From positions 1-33,257 of the forward strand of contig WGCW01000096.1 of NCBI GenBank assembly GCA_015493585.1: a DNA stretch of 33,257 nt, in the 5' to 3' direction. Under the pieces are notes generated by a model that saw nothing but the letters and a program-made list of their open reading frames with translations, did no database searches and was not told the origin of the DNA. Below are positions 8,574 to 17,449 of the stretch, piece by piece. Position numbers and translations under genes: made by a program. Position 1 is the first letter of the stretch; every line of letters begins with the position of its first letter. The stretch comes from Acidobacteriota bacterium. Its GTDB lineage: Bacteria > Acidobacteriota > Thermoanaerobaculia > Thermoanaerobaculales > Sulfomarinibacteraceae.

Positions 8574-9767
8574 CTACGCACCCGTGCTCCGAGCCTCTTC
8601 GGCGATTTCCAGGACCGCCTCGATCACGTCATCAACGTCGCTATCGGCCAAGGCGCTGGAAAGTGGCAGGGACACCGTCTCGTTCCCGATTCTCTCGGCG
8701 TTTGGATAGTCGCCATTTTTGTACCCGAACGTTTTCCTGTAAAACTTGTGTAGGTGGACAGGCAGGAAGTGCACGCCCGACCCAATGTTGCGTTCTTTCA
8801 GGGCCCGGACGAATTCCCAGCGTCCGATCCCAAGTTTCTCCTCATTGATCCGAATCGTGTAGAGGTGCCTGCCATGCCGACAACGGTGATCGTTCTCGGA
8901 GCTATCCGCAAACGGCGGGGGGGTTGTGATTCCGGCAACTCCGCACAGGGCGTTGTCGTATTTTTTCCAGATCTCTCTCCGGCGTGCAAGGTTTTCTTCG
9001 ATCCTAGCGAGCTGATGTAGACCCATCGCGGCCTGAAGATCGGTCATGTTCATCTTGTATCCTGCTGCCACGACATCGTAGGACCGGAATCCCTTGTCTG
9101 AGTACCGATCCCAGGCATCCTTTGTGAGGCCATGAAGCCTCATGACCCGGACCTTCTCAGCCACCTTGGCGTCGCCGGTGGTCAGCATTCCGCCCTCGCC
9201 AGTGACGAGGTTCTTCGTTACGTAGAAACTGAAGGCCGTCACATCGCCGATCGTGCCAATTTTCCGACCCTGATCCCAAGCTTCGATCGCATGGGCAGCA
9301 TCCTCAACGATATGGAGATCGTGACGCCTGGCGAGATCCAACAGGTGCCTCATGGCGACGGGCCGCCCATAGAGGTGCACAGGGATGATGGCTCGTGTGC
9401 GCCGGGTGATAGCGCCCTCTACGCGGTTGAGGTCTATCAGGCCAGTGCGGGGATCCACATCCACGAAGACCGGTTTGGCTCCCCGATGAACGATGACGTT
9501 TGCGGTCGCGCAAAAGGTCATGGGCGTGGTGATGACCTCGTCACCGGGCCCTATTCCGAACACCTCAAGCGCGAGTTCCAGACCCGCCGTGCAAGAGCTC
9601 AGAGCAACGGCGTGCTTGGCGCCGATGTATTCTGCGAACGCGGCTTCAAACTTTTCGGTTCGCGGACCTGTTCCAATCCAGCCCGACCGTAGGGTCGCGA
9701 CCACCTCCTCGATCTCCGCATCGCGGATATCGGGGGCACCAAAAACCAGGAATGTGTCCCGATCCAT
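8574..9767 (-). CDS. DegT/DnrJ/EryC1/StrS sugar aminotransferase, copy 2
   Basis: 397 residues from ATG 9767, one base after the upstream stop (TGA-A-ATG), with GGGGAG upstream. The frame extends to 9839, but those residues lie inside the previous gene. The N-terminus FGAPDIRDAEIEEVVATLR, the block SGWIGTGPRTEKFEAAFAEY, IVEDAAHAIEAWD, and the PLP lysine in FSFYVTKNLVTGEGG define the family. Layout is close to ArnB/PglE-type 4-amino-sugar enzymes. It shares the MRLHG region with copy 1 but differs throughout, so this is not a recent duplication. With the dehydratase it implies one or two amino-deoxy sugars in the polymer. Confidence 0.92.
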   Translation of the reverse strand: MDRDTFLVFGAPDIRDAEIEEVVATLRSGWIGTGPRTEKFEAAFAEYIGAKHAVALSSCTAGLELALEVFGIGPGDEVITTPMTFCATANVIVHRGAKPVFVDVDPRTGLIDLNRVEGAITRRTRAIIPVHLYGRPVAMRHLLDLARRHDLHIVEDAAHAIEAWDQGRKIGTIGDVTAFSFYVTKNLVTGEGGMLTTGDAKVAEKVRVMRLHGLTKDAWDRYSDKGFRSYDVVAAGYKMNMTDLQAAMGLHQLARIEENLARRREIWKKYDNALCGVAGITTPPPFADSSENDHRCRHGRHLYTIRINEEKLGIGRWEFVRALKERNIGSGVHFLPVHLHKFYRKTFGYKNGDYPNAERIGNETVSLPLSSALADSDVDDVIEAVLEIAEEARSTGA

Positions 9768-9768
9768 T

Positions 9769-10815
9769 TCAACTCCCCACCTTTCCTGCCTCCGGGGAGC
9801 CAAGGTCCCGCCGGCGATCGCCGAGGAGCCCGAAGACAAGCTCGCGAAAGGCCTTCTCCCGGCTTCCCAGGGGAAAGTGATCCAGAATCCTCTGCCTGCA
9901 GCGCTCCTGTTCCTCCTGCCCCATTTGAAGTGCTGTGCTGACTCCGGCCGCTACCGCCTCGGGAGAATGTTCGCCTATCTGAACGCCGCAGTCGCCAATC
10001 ACTTCCGGGAGAGAACCCACTCCTGAAAAAACAGGGATACACCGAGCGAGCATGGCCTCGGCGACCGCAAGCCCAAAGCCCTCATGCCGTGACACCTGGG
10101 CATACACCGAACATCGGGCCATCAATGCGTCAAGATCCCTCCTTGGCAACCAACCTGTAACCAGAAGGTTTTCAGCACCCGTGCTTCGCAATTCGACTTC
10201 ACTGCCGTCAAGGGTCTTGCCCGCGACGATGAACCGTATATCTGGGACCAAGCGCGATGCCTGCGCAAAGATTCGGAGACCTTTCCGTTCCAGATTGGAA
10301 CGGGAAACGTTTCCTACCGTGAGGACATCCCTCACCTTATGGGATGGTCGTGCCCAGATCTGACTATCCGGCACGCCGAGATAAACGACAATCACGTTGG
10401 AATGGTGAATATCAGCGTTGCGAACCACCTCATCCGCGCTGTATTTCGAGAAAGCTGCCACCACTGTGGCACTATTGAGAACCTTGCGGCTGACCCATTT
10501 TCTGAGGCCCCCACGCTGGTGCCCATAACCGATTCCGGGCACATCTGCGACGTCGTAGCCGCCGCTGATCACAACCACCGGCTTCCTAAGAGCCCTCCCG
10601 AGCAGGGATGGTAGAAAGCTGTGCCACGAGGCAAACCAACAGACGACAAGGTCACAACCAGCCACCGCTCGGAACGTCCTGAGGCATTCCGGGCGCCGGT
10701 TGGTGAGGCCGAGCTCCGTCACATCCGCAAACCGGGAGAAAATCTCCAGATCCAGTTCGACAAACCGGCTCCTGTGATTGTGAACCAACGTGATTCGGGG
10801 CTTCACCTCTCTCAT
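9769..10815 (-). CDS. GT4 glycosyltransferase
   Basis: 348 residues, GT-B fold, glycosyltransferase family 4. The C-terminal donor domain has LTVGNVSRSNLERKGL near residue 170 and an intact EX7E motif in RHEGFGLAVAEAMLAR near 265, followed by GSLPEVIGDCG. The N-terminal half is short and diverged (ITLVHNHRSRFVELDLEIF). It acts at the cytoplasmic side of the membrane, adding one sugar to the lipid-linked repeat unit. Its ATG overlaps the preceding stop as ATGA, and the next gene starts one base after its stop. Donor and acceptor unknown. Confidence 0.88.
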   Translation of the reverse strand: MREVKPRITLVHNHRSRFVELDLEIFSRFADVTELGLTNRRPECLRTFRAVAGCDLVVCWFASWHSFLPSLLGRALRKPVVVISGGYDVADVPGIGYGHQRGGLRKWVSRKVLNSATVVAAFSKYSADEVVRNADIHHSNVIVVYLGVPDSQIWARPSHKVRDVLTVGNVSRSNLERKGLRIFAQASRLVPDIRFIVAGKTLDGSEVELRSTGAENLLVTGWLPRRDLDALMARCSVYAQVSRHEGFGLAVAEAMLARCIPVFSGVGSLPEVIGDCGVQIGEHSPEAVAAGVSTALQMGQEEQERCRQRILDHFPLGSREKAFRELVFGLLGDRRRDLGSPEAGKVGS

Positions 10816-12083
10816 GCCCTCCTGGCCCCGTCTTCTGCAGGCCTTTCAGCCCTCCGCGCTCTTTCTGAAGAATCTCGAATGACGCTTCGGAGAATGCCCT
10901 CGATTCGATCCACATGACCAGAAATGTTGAACTGTTCTTCCGCAAGGGCTCGGGCGGCTCGCCCCATCTCCTGCCGGCGTTCGGGAGACACAATCAGTTG
11001 GGAAATCGCCTCAGCCAGTACGCCAACGGCCCCGCATGGCACAAGCGACGCGCAGTGCTGCCCACCCAGGATTTCGTCGGTTCCATCGATCGAATAGGCA
11101 ATAACTGGCAGCCCCACGGCCAACGCAGAAAGGAGCGAGAGGGGGCTGGTGTCCTTCGTCAATGATGTGTAGGCGAAGACATCGAAGGCGCTGAGCACGT
11201 TGGGGAGATCCGTTCTGTATCCCGCGAAAACGACCCGATCCTCGATTCCATGAGATGTTACAAGCTGCCTCAGTTTCTTCTCAAAACGATCGTTGTCGAA
11301 AACCGGACTACCCACAAGAACGAGCCACACCCCTTCATTGTCTTCCAATCGGGCGAAAGCTCGAATGAGGTGGTCCTGGCCCTTCCAAGGCGTCAGCCTG
11401 GCCACGTTGCCGATCACCACAGCGTCACCCGGGATTCCGAGTTCTTTCCGAAACGACGAACCATCACCCGGCCTGCTGAACTCGTCGAGCTCAACACTAT
11501 TGAGCACGACCGAGCATTTGGTTTGAATTGTGCGCGGGAAAGCCGCACGAATTGCTCGGCCATCACAAACGATATGGTCGGCGAGTCGTTCTGCGAGCCA
11601 ATTCAAGGTTCCCTGATAGCAGCCCAGAACACCGGGAGAAACCAGATCCTGGAGATGCCAGACCACCGGAATACCGGCCTTTCTTGCGGCGGCAGCCGCA
11701 AATACATGGGCCGTGATCCCTTTGGTGATGACGACATCGGTTTTGTTGTTCGCCAAGAAACTTCGCAGTCGCCGACTCCAGGACCAACCACTGCCAAGAT
11801 TGGAACACCATGCAAGCGCGTTCGGGAACTTTGCCCCGTTGATTCGGATGCTGACGCTTCGCAATGTAGAGAGCCCAACGACACTGGTACGCAACCCAGC
11901 AACATTGCACCGGTCGATGAGCGGTCCGTCCTCCGGACAAACTACCTGGACGCGCCAGCCTCGGCGCGCAAGCTCCCCGGCCACTGTAAGTGTGCTGTGC
12001 TCCACGCCACCAAGCCGGGCTGCCGACTCCACGAGGGTCACACTGAGCGGACCCGGGCCGTGAGGTGCCGGTTCAGGAACCAT
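10812..12083 (-). CDS. GT4 glycosyltransferase with a degenerate EX7E motif
   Basis: 423 residues from ATG 12083. The longer frame to 12197 belongs to the previous gene, and AGGGGG sits just before this ATG. The start lies 11 bases inside the previous gene. The family 4 layout is clear: ARLGGVEHSTLTVAGELARRG at the N-terminus, VVWHLQDL mid-protein, IGNVARLTPWKGQDHLIRAF near residue 245. Where family members carry E-x7-E, this one reads DTSPLSLLSALAVGLPVIA, so both glutamates are replaced (Asp or Thr, and Ser). The flanking pattern is otherwise normal. It may use a different donor geometry or be weak; it is not obviously truncated. Confidence 0.85.
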   Translation of the reverse strand: MVPEPAPHGPGPLSVTLVESAARLGGVEHSTLTVAGELARRGWRVQVVCPEDGPLIDRCNVAGLRTSVVGLSTLRSVSIRINGAKFPNALAWCSNLGSGWSWSRRLRSFLANNKTDVVITKGITAHVFAAAAARKAGIPVVWHLQDLVSPGVLGCYQGTLNWLAERLADHIVCDGRAIRAAFPRTIQTKCSVVLNSVELDEFSRPGDGSSFRKELGIPGDAVVIGNVARLTPWKGQDHLIRAFARLEDNEGVWLVLVGSPVFDNDRFEKKLRQLVTSHGIEDRVVFAGYRTDLPNVLSAFDVFAYTSLTKDTSPLSLLSALAVGLPVIAYSIDGTDEILGGQHCASLVPCGAVGVLAEAISQLIVSPERRQEMGRAARALAEEQFNISGHVDRIEGILRSVIRDSSERARRAERPAEDGARRA

Positions 12084-12864
12084 ATCCCCCTCGAGGGCTC
12101 TTTTCGATACCCAACTCCTCGATTTCCCAAAGCTTCGCGTGAGAGAGGAAGTCGCTGATCGTGATGATCGAACACACAAAGAAGCCACGCCACCCATCGA
12201 GAAACCCGAGTCTCCAGACGTACCGATACAAGAACAGAAGCCACGGCCTTACAACCACCTGCCCTGCATGAAATCGCTTCCCCTGCTTTCTGAGCTCGTC
12301 AGCTTCATACCGTGTGTAGCGGTCCAGATTCGACAGTTGTTTTGACAAATTTGGAGCGCCGAAGTGGATGATATGATGGGTCAGCGTGCCGACACTGCCA
12401 TCAACGCTCACATGGGCGTGAACCTCCCTTTCCACCCAATGGCCTTTACTTCTTCTGAAAAGCCGGGTCTGAAAATCGGGATAGACTCCGCCATGCCGCA
12501 CCCATTTCCCAAGCATCAAATTCTTTCGCGGCATCCTGTAGGCCCGCACTTCCGGGCCAGCTTCACTGACCGCCCCTGCTATTTCTTCGGCGGCGCCCTC
12601 CTCCAGGATCTCGTCAGAATCGATCTGGAACACCCAATCGTGACTCGCAAATTCCAACGCCCAGTTCTTTTGTTTGGCCGAGTTGACATACTCGTGTTGT
12701 ATGACGCGAGCGCCATATTCCTTGCAGATCTCAACGGTGCGGTCTTTGCTGAAGGAATCAACGACGAGAAGTTCGTCCGCCCATCCCAAACAATCGAGCG
12801 TTCGCCGGATATACGTTTCGACATTGAAGACCGGGAGCAGGACCGTAATCTTAGGCCGGCTCAT
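12073..12864 (-). CDS. GT2 glycosyltransferase, WaaE/KdtX-like
   Basis: 263 residues from ATG 12864, which overlaps the preceding stop as ATGA and follows a strong GGAGGAGGTT site. Upstream codons to 13065 are inside the previous gene. The GT-A domain opens ITVLLPVFNVETYIRRTL, followed by DELLVVDSFSKDRTVEI, QHEYVNSAKQKNWALEFA and the metal-binding QIDSDEILEEGA. DELLVVDSxSxDxT with the KNWAL helix is typical of WaaE/KdtX-type beta-glucosyltransferases of LPS cores. The C-terminus has an amphipathic or hydrophobic stretch (FLYRYVWRLGFLDGWRGFFV) for membrane association. It probably adds a side or core sugar. Confidence 0.88.
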   Translation of the reverse strand: MSRPKITVLLPVFNVETYIRRTLDCLGWADELLVVDSFSKDRTVEICKEYGARVIQHEYVNSAKQKNWALEFASHDWVFQIDSDEILEEGAAEEIAGAVSEAGPEVRAYRMPRKNLMLGKWVRHGGVYPDFQTRLFRRSKGHWVEREVHAHVSVDGSVGTLTHHIIHFGAPNLSKQLSNLDRYTRYEADELRKQGKRFHAGQVVVRPWLLFLYRYVWRLGFLDGWRGFFVCSIITISDFLSHAKLWEIEELGIEKSPRGGYGS

Positions 12865-14387
12865 GCCAGGAACCTCCTCCAACCGAGTGCCTGAAGCCAA
12901 ATTCCACTCCAAAGCCAGATGAACCACACGGGCACGCAATATTGCGGCAACACCTCGACGCCCTGAACCGCGAGAAGCACACCGCACATCACCATGGCCA
13001 GGAACAGCTCCAGGGTCCGATCGCGGCCCTCGTGGCCGATTGGGAACCTCCTGCTCACCAGCCACAACCCAATGAGCGTGCTGAGGAGCCCCCCGAGAAC
13101 GACGAGCGCCGCAAGAATACCCTGATTGGCAGCGATTTGCGCCAGATCGCTATGGACCCAGCCAGAGCTGGCCCAGCCGCCACCAAGAGGGTCGTGAGCC
13201 GCCTGGGCCACTGCTCTGTCAAAGCGGTGGTAGCGCTTCCTTGCGCTCGAATCGGTGGCCCGAAAGGACACCGCTTCCAGCGCCGACTCGAAACGAACTT
13301 CCGTGACGCTCGGTACTGCGATGACGGTGCTGGCGCCAACCAGTAACAAGACAACAGCCAAGGTACCCTTTGCGTGGATCGCCAGGGAAATGGCCAACAC
13401 CAACAGCGTAGCCAACCAGAGTGACCGGTATCCCCCGATGAAGATTCCGGCGCCGAGGATCACGGCCGCAAGCCGGCGGCCCCAGTCGGCTGCTGACGCA
13501 GCCGGCCGCATCCAGGCGCCGAGCGCAAATGGGAGAGCCAGAAAACACATGAATGACGCCCCGGGAGAACCCCAGAATGAGAACTGCGCCCTTGCGAAAC
13601 CACCCCCAGTCACCAGTGGCGCCGGGTTCGCCATGAACGATGAAAAATGTCTGGCAAATGCCGGGAAGAGATATTCGATCAGCCCAAGTGCTGCTACGAA
13701 TACCCCGGCCCCCACAAACGTATACCGCAACACCGGCCATGATCTCTTGTCCGCCAGCGCTCTCCGGAGGATGAGGAACAGCGGGATGATGAGAAGGAAA
13801 TCCTTCGCTTCCGCCAACATTGCGTCCCAGGCGATCCCATTCGCAGCGCCGGTAACGCCTGCGAGGACCCAGAATGGAACCGAAAGCACGAGCCACCGGG
13901 GAAATCGAGCAAGCCGCCGAGGCGTCGCCGACCTTCTTCCCGTGACAGCGACAACCGCCGCGGCCACCCAGATCAGGACCTCGGTTGGATGGATGCGCAA
14001 CACGGGAGTGACCTCGACCGTCCTGTAGCCGATGGCGAACGAAGCCACGATGGTGGTCGCGCTCGCCAGTGCCGCCGACGAACCGGCCAAGACGAGCCCG
14101 AGCCCCCCAAGAACCAAGACGGCGATGAGCACCGCTTTGAAAGGCGCGCCGGCTGCGGCGAGAGCAGCGGCAGCCGTCAGGGCCCCGATGGTGTACCACC
14201 AGATCTTCCGCGTCCCACTCCGTCTCGGGGCGAGCCGTGAATGCGGACCTCGTCCGGGCCACACCCCCGGGTATCGGGGTATACCTTGCACCCTCGATTT
14301 CGATCGCCGTGCTATGCCAGCCACCTGAGGCGTCCCGTCCCCATTCCAGAGGTTCCTTCTTACTCGCAACAACTCATCCAATGCCAA
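12861..14387 (-). CDS. O-antigen ligase/polymerase-family membrane protein (Wzy/WaaL-like)
   Basis: Up to 508 residues, with about ten to twelve hydrophobic segments from residue 62 onward. The central region has a long extracytoplasmic loop between FSSFMANPAPLVTGGG and the block LAAVILGAGIFIGGYRSLW, whose GGYRS-like arginine motif is characteristic of Wzy_C proteins. A later GWVHSDLAQIAANQGILAAL fits the conserved H-S-D/N loop near the last helices. It should polymerise or ligate lipid-linked repeats at the periplasmic face. The longest start is TTG 14387. GTG codons near 14291 and 14264 are alternatives, because the first 60 residues are hydrophilic and unlike the family. The gap 14388-14491 is empty. 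Confidence 0.82.
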   Translation of the reverse strand: MALDELLRVRRNLWNGDGTPQVAGIARRSKSRVQGIPRYPGVWPGRGPHSRLAPRRSGTRKIWWYTIGALTAAAALAAAGAPFKAVLIAVLVLGGLGLVLAGSSAALASATTIVASFAIGYRTVEVTPVLRIHPTEVLIWVAAAVVAVTGRRSATPRRLARFPRWLVLSVPFWVLAGVTGAANGIAWDAMLAEAKDFLLIIPLFLILRRALADKRSWPVLRYTFVGAGVFVAALGLIEYLFPAFARHFSSFMANPAPLVTGGGFARAQFSFWGSPGASFMCFLALPFALGAWMRPAASAADWGRRLAAVILGAGIFIGGYRSLWLATLLVLAISLAIHAKGTLAVVLLLVGASTVIAVPSVTEVRFESALEAVSFRATDSSARKRYHRFDRAVAQAAHDPLGGGWASSGWVHSDLAQIAANQGILAALVVLGGLLSTLIGLWLVSRRFPIGHEGRDRTLELFLAMVMCGVLLAVQGVEVLPQYCVPVWFIWLWSGIWLQALGWRRFLA

Positions 14388-14491
14388 ACGTCAACGCTAC
14401 AAACAGAAGGGATCACCAACCGATGTCGACCGCTAATCACAAGCTGGAACCGAACCCAACACTCTCGACACAATTCCACACTTCAACCCAT

Positions 14492-15499
14492 TCACCTCCG
14501 CATTGCCTCAAGTAGCCTTCGCCGCATTCGCCTAACCATCCGCAGACCAGGATGGTTTTCCAGTATCGTATAGATGACGGGCGACCGCAAAGCAACTGTA
14601 CCAAAGGTCTTTTTGAACTCCTTTACGCCCTCGTGGCCCCCGCTAGGATTAAAGTCGTACCACTTGTACCCCTTGCGCCAGGCATCAACGACGATATGGT
14701 GTACTAGAAGGTGACGAATACCGAAACGAAAGTAGTCAGCCAAAAATGACGCGTGCCATTCAACACAATGATCGCGATGGTAGAAATTTACGTTACCGCC
14801 GACAATTTCGTTGCTGCGAGACGCAACAATCCACAACACCACGCTCTCGCCGCTCATTTCGCTCAGCAATCTAAACAAATCTAATGAGTAATGGTCTTTG
14901 GGATCTTCTCCCCATCTTCTTACGGCTCTTTGGAAGATGGAAAAATATTTTTCCCAATCATTCCAACTTTCCGCTTTATACGCGTAGAATCCGTTTCTGA
15001 CGGCCTTGTTTATCTGTTTCCTGACGCTACGTTTGTATTTCTGTTTAAGCTCATCCTCATCAGTAATCGATTTCAGATCGATGACCTGAGTCTCATCTTC
15101 CCGTGCTCCTTTGAGCCCCAATTTGAGTTCCTGATCGTTGTAAGGATTTACCCGCCACACGAGATTCCGGTAGTTACGCAGAATATGTCGAAACAATAGC
15201 CCACCATGGACCTCCGAAAGACTATCTAGCGACAACCAGCCCCCAAAAGTTCCGGCCGGTGAGGACAGGTATTTTCTGAGAAGCCCCCCGCCTCCCATCT
15301 CGCAGGAGAAGGGAAGGAGAGCGGTCCGACCGTCAGAAAACTCAATTACGCGCGCATCCCCTCGTATCCTTCGATTGGTATAGCTCTCCCAAAGCTTTGC
15401 CCACGATGGCGTCTGAAAAAACGTCGCATACCGGCACTCTCGCGCGTAATGGTCCCACTCGGCCGTTGATGCCAATCGGGCATTCGATATTCTCACCAT
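14492..15499 (-). CDS. FemAB-like / GNAT-fold acyltransferase (Acetyltransf_6)
   Basis: 335 residues. The pattern is that of the FemAB-related GNAT family: FFQTPSWAKLWESY near residue 27, SVRKQINKAVRNGFYAY near 155, VGGNVNFYHRDHCVEWHASF near 235, and the terminal block YKWYDFNPSGGHEGVKEFKKTFG near 290. Members are found in polysaccharide and exosortase-associated loci, where they transfer acyl or aminoacyl groups to sugars. The gene is visibly more AT-rich (roughly 14.7-15.2 kb) than its neighbours. It sits in its own gaps (162 bases before, 104 after) without translational coupling, which suggests later insertion. Ribosome binding is weak (GAGG about 11 bases before ATG). Substrate unknown. 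Confidence 0.82.
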   Translation of the reverse strand: MVRISNARLASTAEWDHYARECRYATFFQTPSWAKLWESYTNRRIRGDARVIEFSDGRTALLPFSCEMGGGGLLRKYLSSPAGTFGGWLSLDSLSEVHGGLLFRHILRNYRNLVWRVNPYNDQELKLGLKGAREDETQVIDLKSITDEDELKQKYKRSVRKQINKAVRNGFYAYKAESWNDWEKYFSIFQRAVRRWGEDPKDHYSLDLFRLLSEMSGESVVLWIVASRSNEIVGGNVNFYHRDHCVEWHASFLADYFRFGIRHLLVHHIVVDAWRKGYKWYDFNPSGGHEGVKEFKKTFGTVALRSPVIYTILENHPGLRMVRRMRRRLLEAMRR

Positions 15500-15588
15500 T
15501 TCGCTGCTTGCCTCAACTTCTTGACTTCCCGTTCCCCTTCCCGAGGTAAATCGATTGGACTCCCATACCTACCCGGCCTGAGCCAGGC

Positions 15589-15690
15589 CTATTGAGATAC
15601 CCGCCGCATCGCCGTCTCTATGTCCCAGTAGAAATCTTTGGCCCCCATAAAAAAGCCAAACCTATTGGCCAGTGGATTGGGCTTGCCGTA
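15589..15690 (-). other. Orphan coding-like tail after the acyltransferase, possible frameshifted C-terminus
   Basis: Just past the acyltransferase stop, a different minus-strand frame stays open across the gene end. It reads KPNPLANRFGFFMGAKDFY followed by WDIETAMRRVSQ and a TAG at 15589-15591. The composition is protein-like and the segment is not preceded by its own start and ribosome binding site. Either a frameshift near 15690 cut short the native C-terminus of the acyltransferase, or this is the end of a lost gene. I cannot assign it to a family. Confidence 0.35.
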
Positions 15691-16246
15691 ACACTCGCGC
15701 TGGCACACCGCCGACTATAGCACCAGGCGGAATATCACAACGGACGAGGGCGCCAGCTGCCACAATAGCTTCCTCCCCGATCGTCACGCCCTGAAGAATT
15801 GTGGCCCTGGCCCCAATATATGCCCCGTTGCAGATCATGATTGAACCCTGGCTCGTAGGCAGAGCGCTATCCTTGACGGGGCTGGAACCCGCGTTCGTGT
15901 GGGTGATCAGCATCACCCCGTGTGAAATGGTCACCCGCTCACCAATCACTACTTTATCCTTAAGATCGAGGAAGCATTGGCGGCCGATAAAACAGCCTGG
16001 GCCAACCTGCAAATTCGCGTAAAAAAGCCTCCTATCCCTGTCTTCGGCGTTATGGACAAGTAGAGGCGGTTGCCACTGTACATCGGCTCCAATGGTCGCT
16101 CCGTGGTGCGCCAGAGTCCACGTCAGGCTCCGGCTAGGCATGCTGTGAAAGAGCACATTCAAACCATCCGCCCTATATACCTTGGCTACGGTCCAACCAG
16201 AGAGTCGAAATAAATATGCGATTAGCTTCTGAAGAACTTCCCTCAT
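15662..16246 (-). CDS. Hexapeptide-repeat acyltransferase (WcaF-like)
   Basis: 194 residues. A left-handed beta-helix is indicated by repeated hexads: GATIGADVQW near residue 50, VGPGCFIGRQCFLDLKDKV near 80, and CNGAYIGARATILQGVTIGE near 140. The insert ISHGVMLITHTNAG contains the catalytic-type histidine. It ends with VGGVPARVL, the usual closing coil. WcaF/NodL-type enzymes O-acetylate sugars of exopolysaccharide repeat units using acetyl-CoA. Its ATG overlaps the stop of the upstream GT4 as ATGA. The C-terminus may have been changed by a frameshift (see 15589-15690). Confidence 0.85.
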   Translation of the reverse strand: MREVLQKLIAYLFRLSGWTVAKVYRADGLNVLFHSMPSRSLTWTLAHHGATIGADVQWQPPLLVHNAEDRDRRLFYANLQVGPGCFIGRQCFLDLKDKVVIGERVTISHGVMLITHTNAGSSPVKDSALPTSQGSIMICNGAYIGARATILQGVTIGEEAIVAAGALVRCDIPPGAIVGGVPARVLRQAQSTGQ

Positions 16247-17448
16247 CCAGAAAGTACCTCCTCGTACCGCTCCACCATACGCTGATTTGAAAAGAGCTCG
16301 GCCACCACGCGGCCTCGATCGTCAGACATGAGACCTTCGTACCAACCCCTGCTGTATGCCAGGCGTAAACCGGCTTCCAGCCCGTTTGCGTCCGGAGGGA
16401 CCAGCGCAGTTCTCAAGGCCTCGTATTCCTTGATTCTTGTGCCTTCAGGAACTCGAGCATCGCATGACATCCGGTTGGCGAGGCGTTCGATGATCTCTGG
16501 GATCCCTCCTACTTCCGTGGCGACCAGCGCGGCCCGCGTCCGCAGCGCCTCGAGGATGACAATTCCGAACGGTTCTGACCTCGAAGGGGCTACCACCGCC
16601 AGCGCCCCGTACATGAGCGCCCCGACCTCATCATGTGGAACCGGACCCAAAAAACGCGTTAGGCCAGCAATCCCCAGTTTCGCCGCTCGCTGACGTAAAG
16701 CTTCCTCTTCCGGGCCCCCGCCGGCAATCCACAACTCCACATCGGGCAGAGCATCTCGAACGCGTGCGAAAGCATCAAGTGCCAGGTCAATCCCCTTCTT
16801 CTTCTGCAACCGCGCGACGATCAGAAAATACGACGAGGCGCACTCGTTGACCTTGGCCTCTCCCCCCCGTCGATCATTCAAGCCGTTTGGTATGGAGACC
16901 GCTCGCTTTGTATCAGGTTCAATCGCCAGTGCTCGCTGCAGGAGCCATTCGGAGCAGGCGGTAACCGCGTCGGCTTCACGAAGGAGCTGCCGGAAAAGGG
17001 CGAGGCCCCTGCTCTCGTTCGGCCCGTCAGCCCATCGCTCTACCTCGGCTCCATGCAATGACACGACAAGTCTGAGACCAAGTCGATGTTTGAGCTCGAG
17101 TGCCACCCCGATTTGGTCAGTCGGAAAGTGGATGTTGACCACGTCGGGCATGAGTTCCCGTGCCAGCCTCAGCACCTCCCGGTTCGCGTGCCGGTCGACA
17201 AATGGCGCCAGGAGAAAGAGATCAATGCGGAGGTTCCTGAGGTAATGCCAACTTGGGCGCATGAACAAGATCCGCCGGACCTTCACACCTCCTGCGTCCT
17301 CGACTCTAAGCAGCGACCGCGGGTATCTATTGGTGATCACGCTGACTTCGTGGCCCTTGTCTTTCAAACCCCGCGCCAGGTTTTTTGTCACCACCTGCAA
17401 ACCGCCGACGACCGGCGGGTACGAGGCAGTCAGCAACAACACCCGCAC
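16243..17448 (-). CDS. GT4 glycosyltransferase
   Basis: 401 residues from the GTG at 17448, one base after the upstream TAA. The frame reaches 17586, but the family N-terminus VRVLLLTASYPPVVGGLQ begins at this GTG. The donor domain shows SYFLIVARLQKKKGIDLALD, ELWIAGGGPEEEALRQRA and an intact EX7E in SRSEPFGIVILEALR, followed by VGGIPEII. This is a typical retaining GDP/UDP-sugar transferase of family 4 at the membrane. It is closely packed with the GT2 before it and the acyltransferase after it, so the three likely act on the same part of the repeat unit. Confidence 0.9.
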   Translation of the reverse strand: MRVLLLTASYPPVVGGLQVVTKNLARGLKDKGHEVSVITNRYPRSLLRVEDAGGVKVRRILFMRPSWHYLRNLRIDLFLLAPFVDRHANREVLRLARELMPDVVNIHFPTDQIGVALELKHRLGLRLVVSLHGAEVERWADGPNESRGLALFRQLLREADAVTACSEWLLQRALAIEPDTKRAVSIPNGLNDRRGGEAKVNECASSYFLIVARLQKKKGIDLALDAFARVRDALPDVELWIAGGGPEEEALRQRAAKLGIAGLTRFLGPVPHDEVGALMYGALAVVAPSRSEPFGIVILEALRTRAALVATEVGGIPEIIERLANRMSCDARVPEGTRIKEYEALRTALVPPDANGLEAGLRLAYSRGWYEGLMSDDRGRVVAELFSNQRMVERYEEVLSG

Positions 17449-17449
17449 G

